In this document: in pieces, positions 1 through 10,995 of the stretch | Position numbering within the stretch: position 1 is the stretch's first letter | How the letters are laid out: the number at the start of each line of letters is the position of its first letter | Assembly (NCBI GenBank): GCA_034679345.1 | Contig: JAXDAY010000037.1 | Span: forward strand, 1-64,000 | DNA from: JAXDAY01 sp034679345 | GTDB lineage: Bacteria; Eisenbacteria; RBG-16-71-46; CAIMUX01; VGJL01 | Reading direction: 5' to 3' | DNA: 64,000 nt | The notes under the pieces: model-generated | What the model was told of the DNA's origin: nothing | Databases searched by the model: none | The model's input: only the letters and a program-made list of their open reading frames with translations | Made by a program: the position numbers and the translations under genes

Positions 1-155
1 CGGTGAAGGCCGAGCACGCGGTCGAGATGATGCGCATGATCCCGAACTCACAGCTCGCGATCTTCCCGGGCCAGGATCATTTCGTCCTGTACACGAAGCC
101 GGATCTGGTGGTGGGGACGTTCATGGCTTTCTTCGATGAAGGCGGTGGCCGCTAG
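1..155 (+). CDS. Alpha/beta hydrolase, C-terminal fragment cut by window edge
   Basis: The window opens inside this gene. Reading from base 3, 51 codons remain before TAG at 153-155. The pattern GQDHF carries the His that completes the Ser-Asp-His triad in alpha/beta hydrolases, about 25 residues before the C-terminus, the usual place. The final residues (TFMAFFDEGGGR) fit the last helix of the fold. Substrate cannot be judged from this piece. A different alpha/beta hydrolase lies at 41735-42595. Confidence 0.7.
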   Translation, partial: VKAEHAVEMMRMIPNSQLAIFPGQDHFVLYTKPDLVVGTFMAFFDEGGGR

Positions 156-311
156 CGAGCTTCGACCGGAAGCTGCTCTCATCGAGACCGAAGTGCGAAG
201 AACCCTGCGGACGAAGTGGGGGCGCAGCGGGGACCGTTCGCGCTGGGCGTGCGGCCATGGCCACGCGCTGGGATCGGGGTGCGGGCTTCGCACCCCGTCC
301 CTCCTGCTCGA

Positions 312-2213
312 TCAGCCTTGTGTCCTGTCCCTTCCCAGCAGCACGATCCTCCGCGAGCCAAGATCCTGGCCGCCGATCTCCAGCTTGAGGAAATAGACGC
401 CCGGCGCGAGGGCTGCGCCGATCGCGTTCATCCCGTCAAAGATGTATTCGTTTGCGCCGGCTGCGCAGACGAGGGAGATCCTGCGGGTTCGGCGTCCCGT
501 CGCGTCGTAGATCTCCAGCGCACCCTCGCAGGCCTTGCCGGACACAAAACGTACGCGAAACCCGGAACATGCCGGGTTCGGGAATGCGCCGAGCAGGCGC
601 ATCTGCGCGACGCCCGCCGACTCCTCCTGTTCTTCAGGCACGTCAGCCGGGAGGACCTCGAAGTAGGCTGTCGACGCCAGGCAAAGATCCTGGCCAGTCG
701 GATCGCGGTAGGAGACCGACCAGCCGAGGTCGGGCGCGACCGCGACATCGGGGGTGATTGCGCCTCCAACCACTCCCACGGAGTCGGCGACCGTGCGGAT
801 CACATACGCGGAGCCGGTAATGATCTCCGCGACCCGCAAGCCCAGGGCATTCCCCGTTCCCTTCACGAGGTAAGCGCACTCGAGTCGCCCGGACGGCCCC
901 ATGGACACCGAGGCCTGCAGTCCCGCATCCGGAGTCGGATCGACAATCGATGCGACCCACGGTCGCGCCGCAAGGCGTGGGTGCGCCATCATCGCGGCGC
1001 CGTTGCGCCCGTCGTACTCGCTGAAGCAGAATCCGTCCACCGGGTTGTAGGCGATGTCGCAGCTGGATCCTCGAGAGGGCCCTGGATCGACCGTGATGGG
1101 AGCGTCCCAGGTCCCTCCGTCATAGCGCAGGTGCATGAGCGCTCCCCGAGTCTCATCCCGAAACGTGACGCCAAGCACACCCTCAGGCGTCAGGATCGTC
1201 GAGAGACCGCGTCCGAGGTCGTCCTCGCTGGCGGTGGCGGGCATGATTGCCCATGGTAGCGCGTGCAGCACAGGATCCAGGTAGATCAAGGCGCCGTTGC
1301 CGGCATCATACTCGCTGAACGCAAGACCGATGCCGAGGCGCTCCGTGATGTCGAAGTAGCTACCACGATTCGGACCCGGATCGACGGTGGTCGGGCCCGA
1401 CCAGGCGCCGCCGTCATAGCGGACGTACTCGAGCGATCCTTGCGTCGCGTTCTTGTAGGAAGCGATGAGGCCGCCGTCCGAGTCTGCAAGGATCTGCAGT
1501 TGCTGTCCGCAGTTGTCGGCCGAGGCGGTTGCGGCGCTGATGATCCAGGGAGGCGAGTGCAAGGCCGGGTCGGCGAGAAGCAAGGCGCCGTTGGCCTGGT
1601 CATACTCGCTGAAGGCGTAGCCCACGCCGGGGCGGTAGGCGATGTCGAAGTGGAGCCCCCGTCCCGGTCCCGGATCGACGGTGAGGGGCGCGTCCCAGAC
1701 GCCGCCGACACTGCGAATCATCTGCAGGGCGCCCAGCGTCTCGTTGCGGTAAGCGACGGCAAGCTCGTCCGTAGGCAGGCGTAACACGCTCGCTGCGCGC
1801 CCCACATCGCCGGTCTGCGCTACGGTCTCGAAGGTCCAGGTATGCACAGCCTCCGGACCGGCGAACCATTGCGCCCCCTGGTCGGTCCTCCGGTAAGACG
1901 CCCGCTTCCGGCCATCATTGGCAACACTGAGGGCGGAGGCCCCGTCGACATAACCGGACGCGTCGATCACCGTGGGGGTCCCCCAGATTCCTGACGCCAT
2001 CGAAATGAACTTCAATGTGTGATTGTCGTACCGCAGATAGGTGACATGGAGATCCCCGGAGGCGTCGAGTTGAGCGTCGGTGAAGCGACCGACATCCCCT
2101 CCTGCATCGATCGTCGTGATGGTCCAGGTCTGCGCGCGAGCCGACGACAGGGGATACCCGATGGCCAACGCGACGAGCAGGCAGACATTCAATATGATCA
2201 ACCGTCTTGACAT
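312..2213 (-). CDS. Secreted repeat protein with FlgD/Ig-like C-terminal domain
   Basis: This 633-residue protein begins with a signal peptide (hydrophobic core about residues 5-20, cleavage near ARA-QT). The body holds about three repeats of roughly 100 residues. Each has a W-x-x-P-x-TVDPGP core, then a GSYFDI/GLHFDI-type strand and an F-S-E-Y-D motif, suggesting a beta-propeller. The last ~80 residues are an Ig-like sorting domain with FPNP, IYDATGRR and GVYFLKL, shared by many secreted proteins in this window. The start at 2213 follows GGGGGTGAGAAC. It lies 33 nt downstream of the gene at 2247-3056, which has related N-terminal repeats, so the two are probably co-transcribed. Function unknown; a surface or extracellular location is inferred. 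Confidence 0.85.
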   Translation of the reverse strand: MSRRLIILNVCLLVALAIGYPLSSARAQTWTITTIDAGGDVGRFTDAQLDASGDLHVTYLRYDNHTLKFISMASGIWGTPTVIDASGYVDGASALSVANDGRKRASYRRTDQGAQWFAGPEAVHTWTFETVAQTGDVGRAASVLRLPTDELAVAYRNETLGALQMIRSVGGVWDAPLTVDPGPGRGLHFDIAYRPGVGYAFSEYDQANGALLLADPALHSPPWIISAATASADNCGQQLQILADSDGGLIASYKNATQGSLEYVRYDGGAWSGPTTVDPGPNRGSYFDITERLGIGLAFSEYDAGNGALIYLDPVLHALPWAIMPATASEDDLGRGLSTILTPEGVLGVTFRDETRGALMHLRYDGGTWDAPITVDPGPSRGSSCDIAYNPVDGFCFSEYDGRNGAAMMAHPRLAARPWVASIVDPTPDAGLQASVSMGPSGRLECAYLVKGTGNALGLRVAEIITGSAYVIRTVADSVGVVGGAITPDVAVAPDLGWSVSYRDPTGQDLCLASTAYFEVLPADVPEEQEESAGVAQMRLLGAFPNPACSGFRVRFVSGKACEGALEIYDATGRRTRRISLVCAAGANEYIFDGMNAIGAALAPGVYFLKLEIGGQDLGSRRIVLLGRDRTQG

Positions 2214-2246
2214 GTTCTCACCCCCTTTGGGTTGTATTCCGACGCG

Positions 2247-3056
2247 TTAGGGGGTGAGGACCGCGTGCTTCAGATCCCCGTTCGTCGTGTCATAGTAGAC
2301 GATGTGAACGCGGTCGCTCGCGTCGACGAGGATCGAGCTATAGTCTCCCACGTTGCCGGTCACATCGACCGTCGAGATCATCCATGTCGTCGCGTCCCAG
2401 CCCTTGGTCGCATACATGAGATTGGCGCCGGTAGCCTCGTAGTAACTGACGTGCATGTTATGCGAAGCGTCAACGGCAACCGATGTGCCCCGTCTTGCAT
2501 CGTGGGTGGGATCGACGTTCGTGTTGCTCCATACGCCGCTCACAGGATCACGCTTGTAGACATAGACCGTGGCGTCTGTTCTGTTGGCCGCAATGACGGG
2601 AACGAGATCGGCCTCGATCGGCACGATCGTGAGATCGACGTACATGTTGCTCTGACCGCCGGTGACCGACTCCGGTCCGAGGATCCACGCCTGGGTCGCC
2701 GGGTCGTAGATGCCGTATTTCACGTATGGCGAGGCTTGCCGGGCATAGGCCACGTGGATGTGGTCCTGCGCATCGACGATCGCCTCGAACTTCAAGCCGG
2801 TCGGAACGTAGTTGTCGAGCCCCTTGAATTGCCAGCCGCCGGAGCCGCCCCCGTCGGGCACCCACCACGCAAGTTGGAGGGAATTGCTGCTAGAGTTCTT
2901 GTAGAAGATATATGGGATGCCGTCCGAGAGCGTCACGATCTGGGAGTCGTAGCCGGTGTCCCCGGCATCATCCACGATCTGGAGATTCCATGTCTCAGCC
3001 CGGCCGAGTCCCACCGAGAGGGCGAGGCCAAGGATAGCCAACAGCGCGGTCTTCAT
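2247..3056 (-). CDS. Secreted propeller-like protein without sorting domain
   Basis: This 269-residue protein has a clear signal peptide (MKTALLAILGLALSVGLGRA). The body has short strands with regularly spaced aromatic and D-x-x-x-x-V/I-H-V motifs (for example AQDHIHVAYA, ASHNMHVSYY, ASDRVHIVYY), recurring about every 60-65 residues, consistent with blades of a beta-propeller. It stops at a blade end (DLKHAVLTP) and lacks the FlgD/Ig-like tail of its downstream neighbour. A good RBS, AGGAGGGTTAACCC, precedes the ATG at 3056. It is first in a two-gene unit with the gene at 312-2213. It may be a shortened paralogue. Function unknown. Confidence 0.8.
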   Translation of the reverse strand: MKTALLAILGLALSVGLGRAETWNLQIVDDAGDTGYDSQIVTLSDGIPYIFYKNSSSNSLQLAWWVPDGGGSGGWQFKGLDNYVPTGLKFEAIVDAQDHIHVAYARQASPYVKYGIYDPATQAWILGPESVTGGQSNMYVDLTIVPIEADLVPVIAANRTDATVYVYKRDPVSGVWSNTNVDPTHDARRGTSVAVDASHNMHVSYYEATGANLMYATKGWDATTWMISTVDVTGNVGDYSSILVDASDRVHIVYYDTTNGDLKHAVLTP

Positions 3057-3452
3057 GGGTTAACCCTCCTGTTCGTCACGACCTTCCAATCGTGACGCTG
3101 AATGACCTAACTGATGAGCGGCCAGCGGCTTGGCGCCGCGGCGCGCCGGTCGTGGCGCGGCCGGACGGCACTGCCATCAGGAGGCGCCGCGTCGGTGGGC
3201 GCCGGAGACCAGGATCGAGGGCCCGGTGCCCCCGGACTGACCGGCGGGGCCAGCTTCTGATGTTGGGACGAGGGAGGCCCGTGGAAATCACATTCCAGGA
3301 CGCGGCACCCCTGACACAGCTCCCGGAACAGCGCTAACCAATGGTGAGTCAACATGATAGCTGACCTCGGAAGGCTGGCCGTCTCCTCTTGTTCTCTGGA
3401 TCACTTGTAGGTATATTCCTATTTCGGTTCGAGGCGCAACTAGGAGACTGCC
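3057..3452. other. Divergent intergenic region upstream of perR and the secreted pair
   Basis: This 396-base region separates two diverging units. Small open frames in both directions have no convincing codon pattern. The perR-proximal end is AT-rich compared with its surroundings and contains the candidate operator listed separately. Promoters for both directions should lie here. I see no RNA gene. Confidence 0.6.
3408..3421 (+). promoter_or_regulatory. Candidate PerR/Fur-family operator overlapping the perR promoter
   Basis: TAGGTATATTCCTA is a near-perfect 14-base palindrome with an AT-rich centre, 31 bases upstream of the perR ATG and overlapping a plausible -10 (TATATT). Fur-family repressors bind such dyads and commonly regulate themselves, so this is a reasonable autoregulatory site for the perR-katG unit. 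It does not closely match the Bacillus PerR box sequence, so the assignment rests on position and symmetry. Confidence 0.4.
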
Positions 3453-3918
3453 ATGAACACGCAAGGCGGGATCGTCGAGCAACGGATCGAACGGTTCAAG
3501 CACGCCGCGAAGTCGGCGGGAATCAAGCTCACGCACCAGCGGCTCGAGATCTTCCGAGAGATCGCCGGCAGCGTGGAGCACCCGGATGCGGAGACTGTCT
3601 ATCGAGCCGTCCAGGTCCGTGTGCCGACGGTCTCGCGCGACACGGTCTACCGCACGCTCTGGAAACTCCGAGATCTCGGTCTCGTCACGACGCTCGGCTC
3701 CAGGCGGCAGCATGTCCGCTTCGACGCCAATCTCGACCATCACCACCACTACATCTGCACGAGCTGCGGCCTGACGCGCGACTTCGAGAGCGCATCCCTG
3801 GATGCGGCGCGGCTGCCCGATGCGGTGAAACGATTCGGAAGCGTGGCGGCAACCCACGTCGAAGTCCGTGGCCTGTGCCGCGCGTGTCAGAAGCCGGAAA
3901 GAGAAAGGAGAGCTCGCC

Positions 3919-3926
<8 letters not shown>
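3453..3926 (+). CDS. perR: Peroxide-sensing repressor PerR (Fur family)
   Basis: This 157-residue Fur-family regulator has an N-terminal winged helix (residues ~15-85, including SRDTVYRTLWKL) and a metal-binding dimerisation domain. Two CxxC pairs (C102/C105 and C142/C145) form the structural zinc site. The regulatory site matches Bacillus PerR at a constant offset of six: H43, D91, H97, H99 and D110 correspond to H37, D85, H91, H93 and D104. Aspartate at the last position is the PerR signature and favours peroxide sensing by iron-catalysed His oxidation over iron sensing. The RBS is CTAGGAGACTGCC. The 3' end overlaps katG by 8 nt, so translation is probably coupled and katG is the expected target. 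Confidence 0.92.
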
Positions 3927-6117
<2,191 letters not shown>

Positions 6118-6126
6118 AAGGGGCGT

Positions 6127-6157
6127 GCGCGCCGTTCCTCGAGAGGGGGCGGCGCGC
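6127..6157 (+). terminator. GC-rich inverted repeat after katG
   Basis: GCGCGCCG at 6127-6134 pairs perfectly with CGGCGCGC at 6150-6157 across a 15-base loop, starting 10 bases after the katG stop. There is no U-tract. It may end or attenuate the perR-katG transcript before the rhodanese gene. Confidence 0.4.
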
Positions 6158-6182
6158 GAATCCGCCCGGAAGGAGCTCGACG

Positions 6183-6887
6183 ATGGCGAAGTCTCGACCG
6201 CAACTCCTCGCTTGCGTTCTGCTCGCGAGCGTTCCGTTCGTCCTGGCGGCCTGCGGCGGATCGACTCGTTCCCGGGAACCTGACGCGGCGCCGGCGGTCT
6301 CGGGGCGCATCGAGTCCGGTCTCCGCGTGCTGACCTTCGATCCGACGGCCACCGGCCAGCGGTTCACGATCTATCGAGGCGACTATGTGAGACCGGAGCT
6401 GACCACAGGCGGGGCTTTCACGCTCGAGATCCCCTCGCTGGAGGTCTCGAGGACCTTTCCCGCCCCGGCCGGCGAGTCGCCCTACTTCAAGGTGCCGGAT
6501 GCCGGTTCGTTCGACTTCCGGATCGGCGCGGCAAGCGGGACGATCGAGGCGATCGAGTACGCGGCGGCGCAGTACCGAGAGGTCAACGCTCAGGAGGCCG
6601 CCGGGATGATCGCCAATGTTCATCCGCTGATCCTGGATGTGCGGACCGAGCGAGAGTATGCCGGCGGTCACTTGAAGGACGCCGTGTTGATCCCCGTGCA
6701 GGAGTTTCAGCGCCGCATCGGGGAGCTGTCGGCGCACAAGCAGAGGCCGGTCCTCGTCTACTGCGCCACAGGGAACCGCAGCACCGTGGCGGCCAAGATG
6801 CTCGTCGATGCCGGCTTCACGCAGGTGGCGAACATCAGGCGTGGAATCGCGGAGTGGAACCGCGCGGGGCTGCCGACGGTCAGGTAG
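6183..6887 (+). CDS. Rhodanese-domain lipoprotein
   Basis: This 234-residue protein starts with a lipoprotein signal ending in the lipobox LAAC (Cys24). Residues ~35-135 form an uncharacterised beta-rich region. A rhodanese domain occupies ~135-234, with the DVRTEREYAGGH motif and active-site Cys194 in CATGNRS. Rhodaneses transfer sulfur from thiosulfate or persulfides. Here the enzyme would be anchored on the periplasmic side of a membrane. ATG 6183 was chosen over longer in-frame readings because GGAAGGAG precedes it and the signal begins there. It lies 65 nt after katG on the same strand, so a link to oxidative or thiol stress is plausible but unproved. Confidence 0.85.
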   Translation: MAKSRPQLLACVLLASVPFVLAACGGSTRSREPDAAPAVSGRIESGLRVLTFDPTATGQRFTIYRGDYVRPELTTGGAFTLEIPSLEVSRTFPAPAGESPYFKVPDAGSFDFRIGAASGTIEAIEYAAAQYREVNAQEAAGMIANVHPLILDVRTEREYAGGHLKDAVLIPVQEFQRRIGELSAHKQRPVLVYCATGNRSTVAAKMLVDAGFTQVANIRRGIAEWNRAGLPTVR

Positions 6888-6963
6888 GCGCGCCGCCCGG
6901 CGGCGAGGCGCGATCGGGGAGTCGAGCGGGATGATCCACTGCGAACGAGGAGGGGAGGCCGGC

Positions 6964-8337
6964 GTGATCCTGCGGGGAGTCGTTCTTGCGTTCCTCTTGG
7001 TGGGCGCTGTTTCCGGCGCGCGCGCGCGACCCGAGGCGGCGCCGGAGAGCATCGCCGGCAAGATGCGGTGGTTCGCCGACGCCAAGCTCGGGATCTTCAT
7101 TCACTGGGGCATCTACAGCGTGGACGGGGTCGGCGAGAGCTGGTCTTTCCACAACGGGGAGATCTCCCACGCCCGCTACATGAGGCAACTCGGCAGATTC
7201 ACCGCCAGCAAGTACGATCCCGCAGCGTGGGCAGATCTGATCCGCCGAAGCGGCGCGCGTTACGCGGTCATCACGACGAAACACCACGACGGGGTGGCCC
7301 TCTGGGACACGCGGCTGGCGCCTGGACGGAGCGGTGCGCCCGGCGAGCTTCCGGCGACCCCGCTCTCCGTCGTTCGGCAAACCCCGGCGGGGCGGGCGCT
7401 CATCGGGCCGTTCTTCGACGAGCTCGAGCGTCGCGGCCTCAAGTCGGGCGCCTACTTCTCCCTCATCGATTGGAGCGACGAGAACTACCCCGGCTTCAAG
7501 CGCGACAGCACACGCTACGTGGCGCAGGACGATCCGGAGAGGTGGCGTCGATTTCTCGACTACTGCCACGGCCAGGTGGAGGAGATCGCCGGCGACCTCG
7601 ATCCCGATCTCTGGTGGTTCGACGGCGATTGGGAACACAGCGCCGAGGAGTGGGATGCGGCGAGGATCCGCCGCGCGATCCTGGAGAAGAACCCGGACGC
7701 GATCATCAATGGGCGGCTGGCGGGCTACGGAGACTATGAGACGCCGGAGCAGAACATCCCCGTGGAGAGGCCGAAGCGCCCTTGGTGGGAGCTATGCATG
7801 ACCACCGGGGAGTCATGGGGCTGGCAGCCGCAGGATACGACCTACAAGAGCGCGGGCGACATCGTCGCCATCTTCGCCGATGTGATCGGGCTCGGCGGGA
7901 ATCTCCTGCTGGGGATCGGTCCGATGGAGGACGGCACCATTCCGCCCGGGCAGGTCAAGATCCTGGAGGAGCTGGGCCGCTGGAACGCCAAGCACGCTCG
8001 GGCGATCTTCGGCACCCGCGCGGGCCTCCCGATCGGGCATCACTTCGGTCCCAGCACAATGAGCCCCGACAGCACCACGCTCTACCTGTTCTTGCCGCAC
8101 GGCGTGGGGGGAAGCGTGGAGATCAAGGGGCTGGACAACGCGATTCTCTCCGCGGAGGTGCTCGGGATGGGGATGCCGCTCTCGCATCGCGTCGTGGGAA
8201 AGATCAGCTGGAGCAAGGTGCCGGGACTGGTCTTCATCGATGTGCCGGAGGAGGCCGCGGATCCGTGGATGACGGTGCTCGAGGTTCACCTCGATGGGCC
8301 GGTGAGACTCTACCGCGGCGCGGGCGGATACTACTGA
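6964..8337 (+). CDS. GH29 alpha-L-fucosidase-type glycosidase, secreted
   Basis: This GH29 enzyme should release terminal L-fucose. The catalytic barrel is recognised by KLGIFIHWGIYS, TTKHHDG (residues ~105-110) and the nucleophile D220 in LWWFDGDW. A C-terminal beta-sandwich region follows. The start is GTG 6964, preceded by GAGGAGGGGAGG and followed directly by a signal peptide (VILRGVVLAFLLVGAVSGARA), giving 457 residues; ATG 6931 is a weaker alternative. The gene runs toward and overlaps by 7 bases the GH3 gene on the other strand, and belongs to a four-gene glycoside-degradation cluster. It differs clearly from the second GH29 gene at 13245-14678, so the two probably prefer different linkages. 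Confidence 0.9.
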   Translation: MILRGVVLAFLLVGAVSGARARPEAAPESIAGKMRWFADAKLGIFIHWGIYSVDGVGESWSFHNGEISHARYMRQLGRFTASKYDPAAWADLIRRSGARYAVITTKHHDGVALWDTRLAPGRSGAPGELPATPLSVVRQTPAGRALIGPFFDELERRGLKSGAYFSLIDWSDENYPGFKRDSTRYVAQDDPERWRRFLDYCHGQVEEIAGDLDPDLWWFDGDWEHSAEEWDAARIRRAILEKNPDAIINGRLAGYGDYETPEQNIPVERPKRPWWELCMTTGESWGWQPQDTTYKSAGDIVAIFADVIGLGGNLLLGIGPMEDGTIPPGQVKILEELGRWNAKHARAIFGTRAGLPIGHHFGPSTMSPDSTTLYLFLPHGVGGSVEIKGLDNAILSAEVLGMGMPLSHRVVGKISWSKVPGLVFIDVPEEAADPWMTVLEVHLDGPVRLYRGAGGYY

Positions 8338-10985
8338 GCGTCGTCCGCCGCGATGCGGATCGACCCCTTCAGCCGGATGTCCTTCGATGAGGCGCCGATC
8401 ATGACGCGCACCTCCCCCGGCTCCACGACGGAAGCGAGATCGGAATCGAGCATCGCCAGGGACGCGGGCGGGATGACGAACTCCACGGTGCGCGCCTCTC
8501 CGGGGCTCAGGCGCACGCGCTCGAATCCCTTCAGCTCCATGACCGGTCGGGCGACGGAGGCGATTTCGTCCCTCAGGTAAAGCTGGACCACCTCGTCCCC
8601 GGCCAAAGTCCCGATGTTTCGAACCGTGCAGCGGACGCGCGCCGTGTCGGCCACGCCCATGACGGGCCTCTCGATGACGAGGTCGTCGTAGGAGAACTCG
8701 GTGTAGCTCAGTCCGTATCCGAACGGGAAGAGCGGTTGGCCCGTCAGGTCGAGATAGTCGTCGCCGCGCCCCGTCGGCTTGTGGTTGTAGACGAGGGGAA
8801 GCTGCCCCTCCGCCACGGGGAATGTGATGGGGAGCCTGCCGGCGGGATTGGCATCGCCGAAGAGAACGCTCGCCACCGCCTCGCCGCCGGCCTCGCCCGG
8901 GTACCAGACGGCGAGGACCGCCGGAACCGCGTCGAGCCAGTCGCTCATGGCGATGGCGCTTCCACCGACCAGCACGACCACGACGGGTTTGCCCGTAGCG
9001 GCGACGCGACGGATCAGCTCTTCCTGCCGTCCGGGGAGGCCGAGCTTGGCGCGGTCACGGAACTCCCCCTCCTCGATCCCCGCGACGATGACGGCGAGGT
9101 CGCTGCGCGCGGCGAGCTCGACCGCGGCATCCATCTCGCCATCGCGATCGGCCGGCATCCCCGCGTCCCATACCAGGCGCACCCATGCGTTGCCGGTGGG
9201 CTCGAAGTAGTCGATGCGAATGTCGTAGAGCCGGTCTCGCTCGAACTCGTAGGGAACGAGGATCGCCCGGCGCGACGCCTTGCGCCAGTTGTCGATGACG
9301 CGCGCGCCATCGATGGCGAGCCGGTATCCGTCGTTCGCGTCCAGGCCCACCCGGCAGACGCCCGTGACGGGTCCCCTGATCTTGCCGCTCCAGCGCACCG
9401 AGTAGAAGTCGTACGGAAGACGCTTCGGATCGGGGGAGAGAAGCGTCCACTGGAACTGGATCTGCGGATCGATCCGCGTGAAGGCGGGCTCGCCGGAGAG
9501 GGTCACGTTGTCGAAGTACTCGCCGAGGAGGCCCGGAATCGCGCTGTCGCCTCTGGCGCACTGGAGGAACTCTGTGGGAACGGTCTCGTACTGCGGATCC
9601 AGACGATCGCATCCCCGGGCGTGTCGCACGCGCTCCTCGCCGATTCTGCGGCGGATTCCCTCGAGGATGCTGACCTTCCCGAGGCCGGGCCCGCTGTATC
9701 CGCCCAGTCGCGCTTCGGCGGCGTCCGGTCCCAGGACCGCGATCGCGCGCGCGCGGGCGGGATCCAGCGGGAGCGCGCGGTCGTCGTTCTTGAGCAGGAC
9801 GATCGATTCCTGCGCGGCCCGCATCGCCAGGGCGCGATGCCGCGCGGCTTGATCGGCCCCCGCGCTGTCGGCCGCGGTGACGTAGGGGGCGTCGAAGAGG
9901 CCCAGCTCGAACTTGAGGCGCAGGACGCGCGCGACGGCCCGATCGATCGTCTCGGGGGGAATCCGGCCATCGAGGAACGGCGGGAGGAAGAGCTCCGCGT
10001 GATCGAAGGAGGTCTGGAAGATGACATCCAGGCCGCCGCGGATGGCGCTGATGGTCGCTTCCGGGTAGTCCGATGCGGTGGAGTGCAGGACGAGCGCGCC
10101 GCCGACAGCGCAGGCGTCGGAGATCGTGATCCCGCCGAAGCCCAGATCTTCGCGGAGGAGGTAGTCGTTCAGCCATGCGTTTGCGGTGCAGGGCGAGCCG
10201 TCCAGGGAGTTGTAGGCCGTCATCACCGCGCGGGATCCGCCCCGCCGGATGCACTCCGCGAATGGGGGCAGATGGATCTCCCGGAGGAGGCGCTCGCTCC
10301 AGTGGATTGGATGGCTGTCGCGGCCGCCGTCGCCTGAGTTCGCGATGAAGTGCTTCGGCGTCGTGACGACGCCGCGCGGCTCGAGGGAGGAGACGAAGGC
10401 GACGCCCATCTCCGATGCGAGGTGCGGGTCTTCGCCGTAGGTCTCCTCCACGCGCCCCCAGCGCGGGTCCGCGGCGATGTTGACGACGGGGGAGAGGACC
10501 ATGCGGACGCCGGCCGCCCGGCACTCCGCCGCGATCGCGCCCGAGACCTCGCGCATGAGATCGGTGTCGAAGCTTGCCGCAAGGCCGATCGCCTGGGGGA
10601 AGACGGTGGCGTGCTCGAGCACCAGCCCGTGCAGGGCTTCCGCGAAGGAGATGATGGGGATTCCGAGCCGGGTTCCTTCCACGAAGTGGCGCTGGATGGA
10701 GTTGACATGCTCCGCCGGATCCACGCCTTCGGGAGGAACGCCGATCTGGAATCCGAAGGCGCCGTCGGCGTACTTCTCCGGGCCGTCCTCGAGGCTTCCG
10801 GCCAGCATGAAGAGCTGCCAGAACTTCTCTCTTGGAGTCATGCGCGCAAGAAGGTCCGCCACGCGGGCGTCCACCGGGAGTCGCGGGTCCTGGTAGGGGT
10901 GGGTGGCCGCGGCGCGGCTCGAGGACACGAGGAGGTTGAGGGCCAGGAGGGCGAACAGGAACCGGATCGCGCGATGATGGCTCAT
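8331..10985 (-). CDS. GH3 beta-glycosidase with PA14 insert, secreted
   Basis: This 884-residue protein has a signal peptide (residues 1-27). The GH3 N-terminal barrel includes PKHF (211-214) and nucleophile D290 in GITISDA. The alpha/beta sandwich domain is interrupted by a PA14 carbohydrate-binding insert (about 475-610; GLLGEYFDN, LDANDGYRLAIDG). A fibronectin-III-like C-terminal domain (about 790-875; EVVQLYLRD) completes the usual order. Such enzymes remove terminal beta-linked glucose, xylose or related sugars. The RBS is TAGGAGCGAAGCC. It is the last gene of the minus-strand unit GH29, DUF4838, GH3, lying 10 nt after the DUF4838 gene, and converges on the other GH29 gene. Confidence 0.93.
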   Translation of the reverse strand: MSHHRAIRFLFALLALNLLVSSSRAAATHPYQDPRLPVDARVADLLARMTPREKFWQLFMLAGSLEDGPEKYADGAFGFQIGVPPEGVDPAEHVNSIQRHFVEGTRLGIPIISFAEALHGLVLEHATVFPQAIGLAASFDTDLMREVSGAIAAECRAAGVRMVLSPVVNIAADPRWGRVEETYGEDPHLASEMGVAFVSSLEPRGVVTTPKHFIANSGDGGRDSHPIHWSERLLREIHLPPFAECIRRGGSRAVMTAYNSLDGSPCTANAWLNDYLLREDLGFGGITISDACAVGGALVLHSTASDYPEATISAIRGGLDVIFQTSFDHAELFLPPFLDGRIPPETIDRAVARVLRLKFELGLFDAPYVTAADSAGADQAARHRALAMRAAQESIVLLKNDDRALPLDPARARAIAVLGPDAAEARLGGYSGPGLGKVSILEGIRRRIGEERVRHARGCDRLDPQYETVPTEFLQCARGDSAIPGLLGEYFDNVTLSGEPAFTRIDPQIQFQWTLLSPDPKRLPYDFYSVRWSGKIRGPVTGVCRVGLDANDGYRLAIDGARVIDNWRKASRRAILVPYEFERDRLYDIRIDYFEPTGNAWVRLVWDAGMPADRDGEMDAAVELAARSDLAVIVAGIEEGEFRDRAKLGLPGRQEELIRRVAATGKPVVVVLVGGSAIAMSDWLDAVPAVLAVWYPGEAGGEAVASVLFGDANPAGRLPITFPVAEGQLPLVYNHKPTGRGDDYLDLTGQPLFPFGYGLSYTEFSYDDLVIERPVMGVADTARVRCTVRNIGTLAGDEVVQLYLRDEIASVARPVMELKGFERVRLSPGEARTVEFVIPPASLAMLDSDLASVVEPGEVRVMIGASSKDIRLKGSIRIAADDAQ

Positions 10986-10995
10986 GGCTTCGCTC

